Below are positions 58,900 to 64,000 of a DNA stretch of 64,000 nt, one piece after another. How positions within the stretch are numbered: the first letter of the stretch is position 1; each line of letters opens with the position of its first letter. The position numbers and the translations under genes are program-made. The notes under the pieces are model-generated. The model saw only the letters and a program-made list of their open reading frames with translations. It did not search any database and was not told the DNA's origin. This DNA comes from Pristionchus mayeri (taxonomy: Eukaryota > Nematoda > Chromadorea > Rhabditida > Neodiplogasteridae), in NCBI GenBank assembly GCA_036245805.1, contig BTRK01000006.1, forward strand, positions 53,871,257 through 53,935,256, read 5' to 3'.

Positions 58900-59560
58900 C
58901 AAACAACATTCATACTCTCTTTTATAGTAATTACCGTCACATTCGATTTTTTTAATAGTGAGATGCATAAGGGTGGAGAAACTGGAGCTAAAAATAGCCT
59001 GATTTGCCAAATAGACTGATCGAATTCGGAATTAAGTTGAACGAGAAACATGAAACCACTATTTATCACAAACCTTGTGGAATATTTTAACTCTTTGAGT
59101 CGGGAACGTATTCCGTTCACCAATCACCTGAAACATGTGATTTTCATTTTTTTTTAAATTTATAATATTTCTTTTTTTCTGATTCTGACCATTCTCACGC
59201 ATGCCTCCATTGCGAACAAATCCTTGGTTCCGGCAGATTTTTCCCATACTGAAATGCACTGACGACCAAATCTGAAAGTGTTATTATCCACTAGAGTTCG
59301 AGACACGATACGCTCTCTTCATTCAACGCACTCTCTAGATTGGTCGATCTGAAAAAGAGCAAACCACCCCGTTTCTGGATAATCAAGGTATCTCGTGAGG
59401 GCAGTGCAAGTATCTCCGTTTCCTTCTCCGATCCGTTAGTGAAGTTGAAAACGAGATGGAGAGTAGATTTCATAGCAGCAGATGAGATCCTAATCAATAC
59501 TGAGCGCGTCATCCTTGCATTTCCAAAGTGGTTGTCTGGAAGCAGAACATCCACAGCAAT
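58900..59560 (-). CDS. Possible minus-strand gene fragment
   Basis: After ACTTTCAG (59274) the minus strand reads QCISVWEKSAGTKDLFAMEA to a GTCAGA donor near 59194, and after TTTCAG (59127) VIGERNTFPTQRVKIFHK to GTTTGT. An upstream frame at 59554-59360 (VFNFTNGSEKETEILALP) may be another exon, but its phase was not matched. Family unknown. Confidence 0.3.
59288..59352. repeat. Small palindromic MITE S, partial copy 6
   Basis: CTAGAGTTCGAGACACGATA start and the CACTCTCTAGATTGGTCGAT core; the second end is degraded. Confidence 0.6.
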
Positions 59561-60083
59561 TCAAAACTTATACATGGTTTTATATATCATGCTCTTAATT
59601 CGGTGTATTACGTTCGCCACATCACACAGACTGAGAAAGTAAATGCTATATCTATTATTTTACATATCATGTACTTGTGTTAACATGCAACTTACGTTAT
59701 CGCATTCCTATAAGGTTAAGTAAGCACCAATTATAGCTACATATTTTTGCATTGTTTTCATTATCTGTCTAATTCGTTGAAAAATATGCTTAGCAATCGT
59801 TAGCAAGGACATCATTGACTTATCTAGCCGTTTCTAGATATATTCTCGTATTATTGTGAATTTTCGGTACTACCCCGATTTGTAAAATTTAATTTACAAG
59901 TTTCATTTTGTAAATGAATTTTTCGTAAAAACAAAAATTGGAAAAAACAAATTAGAAATTACCTTTTTGGAAAAAAATAAAATGGAAAAAAATAATTTGG
60001 AAATCCATTTTTGGAAAGTCACGTTTTGGAAATTTTTACACTGATTGCGGTATTTTTCGCTGTAGTTAGAGAACAGCGAAATA

Positions 60084-62539
60084 GCACGCCTCTCACGAAA
60101 GAATCGAGCTAAAATCGCTCTTCTTGGGAATGGAGAGGAAATCGTGAAATGAGTTCTAACCGGTTTTGGCCATCCTGGGGCATACCTGAATGAGCCCCGA
60201 AGTATACTTCATTTTGGACCATCCCACACCGGGTCGCATTTCGGCATCACTCACTTTGAGAGCTGTTTTCTTGGATACGGTGAAAGATATAGCAAAATTG
60301 ACCTCTGTGTGACCCCAGCTCATTTTTCGAGCTCTATCGATCTACAGTACCGGACAAAAGTTTCGCAACTAATTTCTTGTTGTGATATCTTTCTTCAAAA
60401 TTAAGATAGAGACCTACGGTTTGGAGCATTCGATAGGTAAACCGCACGAGAATATAGCGATACCATACATGATTGATTATCTCTATATAGCAAAATACCG
60501 TAATCAAATTCCGTGTATGTATTAGACATTATTTTTTTGAAACTCTACCGAATGTTGGAATCTGTTCACACTAACTATATAGAGAGCACAACCTCTGACG
60601 ATCATAATCTGACATGTGACTGGTTTGACGCATTTGAGAGAAAGCCGGTATATCGATTTTCATAGACTTCTAAAGTTTATTTTTTTGGTCATATCTTTGA
60701 GCTCAGTTGAGCTACAGAGCCCAAATTTTGCAGGTACTATATATTAGTGATGGAGCACGACTGTGCCAAGTTTCATGTTTGTCGGATGTCGAATTCCAAA
60801 ATTCGAAAAATTTACGATCGTGATTTTCATCAACATGAAATCAACCATTCCCGTATAGATAAAATCTAATTTCTTGTAACTTTATGCAGAAACCATTTAT
60901 GAGTAAGTGTGCGAAATTGCGAAGCTAGGCGTTCTTCATACGCATTTTACAGTCGATAAACGAGTGTGAGTCAAAGGGGGGGGCGGAGCCCTCAAACCGG
61001 GTATGTGCTAAAGATGAACCTTCTCAGATTCGCTCCAGATCGCTCAGCAGCTTAGTAAGATCGAGTTATCTACATTTCACTTTGGAGTGGAGTCATTCTA
61101 ATGATAACTTCTCCGTGCGATTAGAGAATATTTCGGATCGGACTACTTTTGAATGCCCCGCCCCCTTTGACTCACACTCGTTTATCGACTGTAAAATGCG
61201 TATGAAGAACGCCTAGCTTCGCAATTTCGCACACTTACTCATAAATGGTTTCTGCATAAAGTGACAAGAAATTAGATTTTTATCTATACGGGAATGGTTG
61301 ATTTCATGTTGATGAAAATCACGATCGTAATTTTTTTCGAATTTTGGAATTCGACATCCGACCAGCATGAAACTTGGCACAGTCGTGCTCCATCACTAAT
61401 ATATGGCACCTGCAAAATTTGGGCTCTGTAGCTCAACTGAGCTCAAAGATATGGCCAAAAAACTAAATTTTAGAGGTCTATGAAAATCGATATACCGGCT
61501 TTCTCTCAAATGCGTCAAACCAGTCACATGGCAGATTATGATCGTCAGAGGTTGTGCTCTCTACATAGTTAGTGTGAACAGATTCCAACATTCGGTAGAG
61601 TTTCAAAAAAATAATGTCTAACACATACACGGAATTTGATTACGGTATTTTGCTATATAGAGATAATCAATCATATATGGTATCGCTATATTCTTGTGCG
61701 GTTTACCTATCGAATGCTCCAAACCGTAGGTCTCTATCTTCATTTTGAAGAAAGATATGACAACGAGAAATTAGTTGCGAAACTTTTGTCCGGTACTGTA
61801 TATAGTTCAAATCCTTAGAATGCTCATTTTAACCACCATATAATCAAGGTTGATTTTCTCGAAAACGAATGGAAAGGTGCAGCTAAAATTTTAAGAGTGT
61901 ATGCATCTTAATGAGGGCTATCGAATGAGGTGCTGGCCCAGAAAATACGAACACTTGGGTGAGAGTTTCGCCTTTTATACTTTCCCGGATCGTTTGAACT
62001 TTCTTTTCAACAGAAAATTGGAAGGAACATCGATCATTCTTGGCCGCGCGGTCAGAAGAGAGCGGTGTGAGTCCATTTGTCTGTTGAAAAGAAAGTTCAA
62101 ACGATCCGGGAAAGTTCTCACTCACGTGTTCGTATTTTCTGCGCCAGCACCTCATTTGATAGCTCTCGTTAAGATGCATACACTTAAAATTTTAGCTGCA
62201 CCTTTCCATTCTTTTTCGAGAAAATCAAACTTGATCATAGCGTGGTTAAAATGAACATTCGGAGGATTTGAACTAAATAGATCGATAAAGCTCGAAAAAT
62301 GTGCTGGGGTCACTCAGAGGCCAATTTTGCTGTATCTGACACTGTTCGCTAGAAATCGGCTCTTGAAGTGAGTGATGCCGAAATGCGACCCTGTGCAGGA
62401 CCCTCCAAAATGAAGTCTGCACAACAAGACTTCGGGGGCCACTCAGGCACGCCCCAGGATGGCCAAAACCGGTTAGAACTCATTTCACGATTTCCTCTCC
62501 ATTCCCTGTCTCAGCTCGATACTCTCGTGAGTGGCGTGA
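60084..62539. mobile_element. Family A palindrome with K inserted
   Basis: GCACGCCTCTCACGAAAGAA and CTCTCGTGAGTGGCGTGA ends beside TA; arms share GAACTCATTTCACGATTTCC. Confidence 0.87.
60345..61798. mobile_element. Family K Tc1-like palindrome
   Basis: CAGTACCGGACAAAAGTTTC and complement, TA on both sides. The opposite arm of the host A element keeps the single-TA site near 62282. Arms match over nearly the whole 1.45 kb. Confidence 0.93.
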
Positions 62540-63064
62540 TAGATCGATTAATTCAAAACATTGAATTTGCATTATTTGATATATTTGCATTGTTTTATTA
62601 ATAGTATCGATTAAAAAGTGATAATAGTTTTACCGGCCGTTGAAAAATTTCCAAAACGTGACTTCCAAAATGCATATTTCCGAAATAAATTTTCCATTTC
62701 GTGTCTTTCCAATGAATTTCCATATTTTTTTTCTAAATTTATTTTTCCAAAATGTGCATTTACTAAATAAAATTGTCAATTCGGAGTAGTACCAAATTTT
62801 CCAATCATTTGAATATTTAAAAATTTGAACTCTAATCATTATTTGTGCAAATAATTGACTCGTACATCTACGTCTTTTCAGTTTTTTTCGGTCTATATTC
62901 GAATGCCATCTCATCTCAAAGATCGCAATTCATATAATGTGTAATTCAACGCTTGCAGTTAAAGTGAGTCAATTTTATCAGTTGTCGCTATTAGAAAATA
63001 ATATCAACTCTTTCATTGGATGCTCAATTCGAAAGTCAAATTCAGAAGAATTGTTCCGTCGAAC

Positions 63065-63265
63065 TCACAAGTGAAGATTCCCGAAGAATCGAAGGTCACG
63101 GACAAGGACGGCTGCAATCACTGCAAGGATAGCGTTCAAGCAACGAGTGAAGGGAGACGATCCGCCTAGAGTTCGAAGATCACCATCATAGGTGTAATAA
63201 TAGAAGAGCACCATAATAAATACAATAATATATCGATTATTTGTTTTGAATTTTTGAGAACTCAA
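63065..63265 (-). CDS. Possible exon with signal anchor, unknown protein
   Basis: The minus strand reads NNRYIIVFIMVLFYYYTYDG, a membrane anchor, then GGSSPFTRCLNAILA with possible donors. No ATG in frame and no recognised family; may be the start of a type II membrane protein. Confidence 0.3.
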   Translation of the reverse strand: MSSQKFKTNNRYIIVFIMVLFYYYTYDGDLRTLGGSSPFTRCLNAILAVIAAVLVRDLRFFGNLHL

Positions 63266-63724
63266 TGTTTGTTAACGAGGAATGTATCGAACAAATTTAC
63301 GAATTGCTTCCTTACCGATTCCATAAAGTACTTAGTACGAGCGTATATTGAATTGTGGCGCGTATGTATTTGCTTATGTATACGGGAAAGCGTGCAAATC
63401 CAACTCATGATGTGTTTACATCCCTCCTAAGTGGAGTTTGTAATTCGCCCTAGGATGACAGGATGTCAATACATCTTGATGACAATATTGAACAATCAGC
63501 ATCCATTATCGAGTAATTCGCATTTTACGCCAAAGGCAATCACAAAATCCATCCATGGCGCATCCGGGACGTCTCCGGAGTGAGCAACTAGGATTGTTAC
63601 CCTGCATTTGTTGATGTTTTGTTCGAAACTTAATTATTAGTCCTGTACAGCATTGATTTCACATATATGTGAAATCAACTTAGACTTTTAGATAGACTTC
63701 TAGACTCGTTGAAGTGCGAGAGGG

Positions 63725-64000
63725 GAGACCATAACCATTGGATCCGCCTTTTCACGCTGATTCGAATTGTATAGGCATGTTGGGAGTTTGGAGGTGCCTC
63801 GCGAGCGCTATGATTATTTTTCTGATTTATCCCCCTTTTTCACTGTGGAAAAGCAGAATGAGAGGGCGAAGAATGAGAGGGAGAATCATTTCTCGATGAA
63901 TTCCTCCCTCTCATTCCAAATTTCCATAGTAAAAAGGGGCAAAATGAGAAAAAGAGGCATAGCGCTCGCGAGGCACCTCCAAACCCCCAACATGCCTATA
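63725..64000. mobile_element. Family F palindrome, second copy, cut by window edge
   Basis: CATAACCATTGGATCCGCC, GATTCGAATTGTATAGGCAT and the AATGAGAGGG core match the centre of F at 7850-8110; the arms return after 63880. Confidence 0.85.

Larger units (their letters stand above)
59867..62792. mobile_element. Family O palindrome split by A and K
   Basis: GGTACTACCCCGATTTGTAA at the left and AATTCGGAGTAGTACC at the right, matching the ends of O at 47643-49014. The middle is taken up by the A copy. Confidence 0.75.

Overview
The window looks like nuclear DNA of a rhabditid-type nematode. Genes are split into 40-275 bp exons by GT-AG introns, many only 37-70 nt long, with TTTCAG-like acceptors. 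One ATG sits directly behind a splice-acceptor-like CAG, as at a trans-splice site. The gene families are animal Golgi proteins. No bacterial features, rRNA or clean tRNA gene were seen. I reconstructed the gene models by hand from phase-matched splice sites and remembered family motifs; no database search was run.

Genes. (1) Plus strand, 1243-9862: a LARGE-type bifunctional glycosyltransferase, eight exons, open at the left edge and ending inside its second catalytic domain. (2) Minus strand, 35431-19386: a C1GALT1-like beta-1,3-galactosyltransferase, ten in-phase exons, the last one 10.4 kb from the ninth. (3) Minus strand, 44320-41849: a second C1GALT1-like paralogue with almost the same exon structure. 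(4) Plus strand, 47290-51165: an SLC35A-type nucleotide-sugar transporter, eleven exons, 350 aa. All four belong to Golgi glycan assembly (donor import, O-glycan core extension, xylose/glucuronate chain building). A few coding-like stretches (40.2, 45.8, 59.2 and 63.1 kb) are listed with low confidence.

Most of the rest is transposon-derived. Nearly every element is a long inverted repeat, so the whole element folds on itself. I recognise about fifteen families (working names A, B, C, D, F, G, H, I, J, K, L, M, N, O, Q, S, U) plus two short Helitrons, mariner remnants and a tRNA-derived SINE-like family. Most large palindromes are flanked by TA (Tc1/mariner style). L has a perfect 8-bp target duplication (hAT style), N a 10-bp duplication (Mutator style), and the Helitrons lie between A and T. 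No transposase gene was seen, so all copies appear non-autonomous. They are nested (K in A in O; Helitron and mariner in Q; mariner in B) or laid end to end (B-C-Helitron-B-Q at 51.4-57.4 kb). They fill introns while leaving exons intact.

Layout: 0-1.2 kb element debris; 1.2-9.9 kb LARGE gene with A, I, A and F in its introns; 9.9-19.4 kb stacked palindromes P, D, Q, B plus small repeats; 19.4-35.4 kb C1GALT-like gene 1 with G, H, B, D, C, A and J in its introns; 36.3-38.6 kb palindromes M and L; 38.6-41.8 kb little recognised; 41.8-44.3 kb C1GALT-like gene 2; 45-47 kb unclear; 47.3-51.2 kb transporter with O and N in intron 2; 51.4-57.4 kb element chain; 57.4-64 kb mostly elements, with palindrome F repeated at the right edge.
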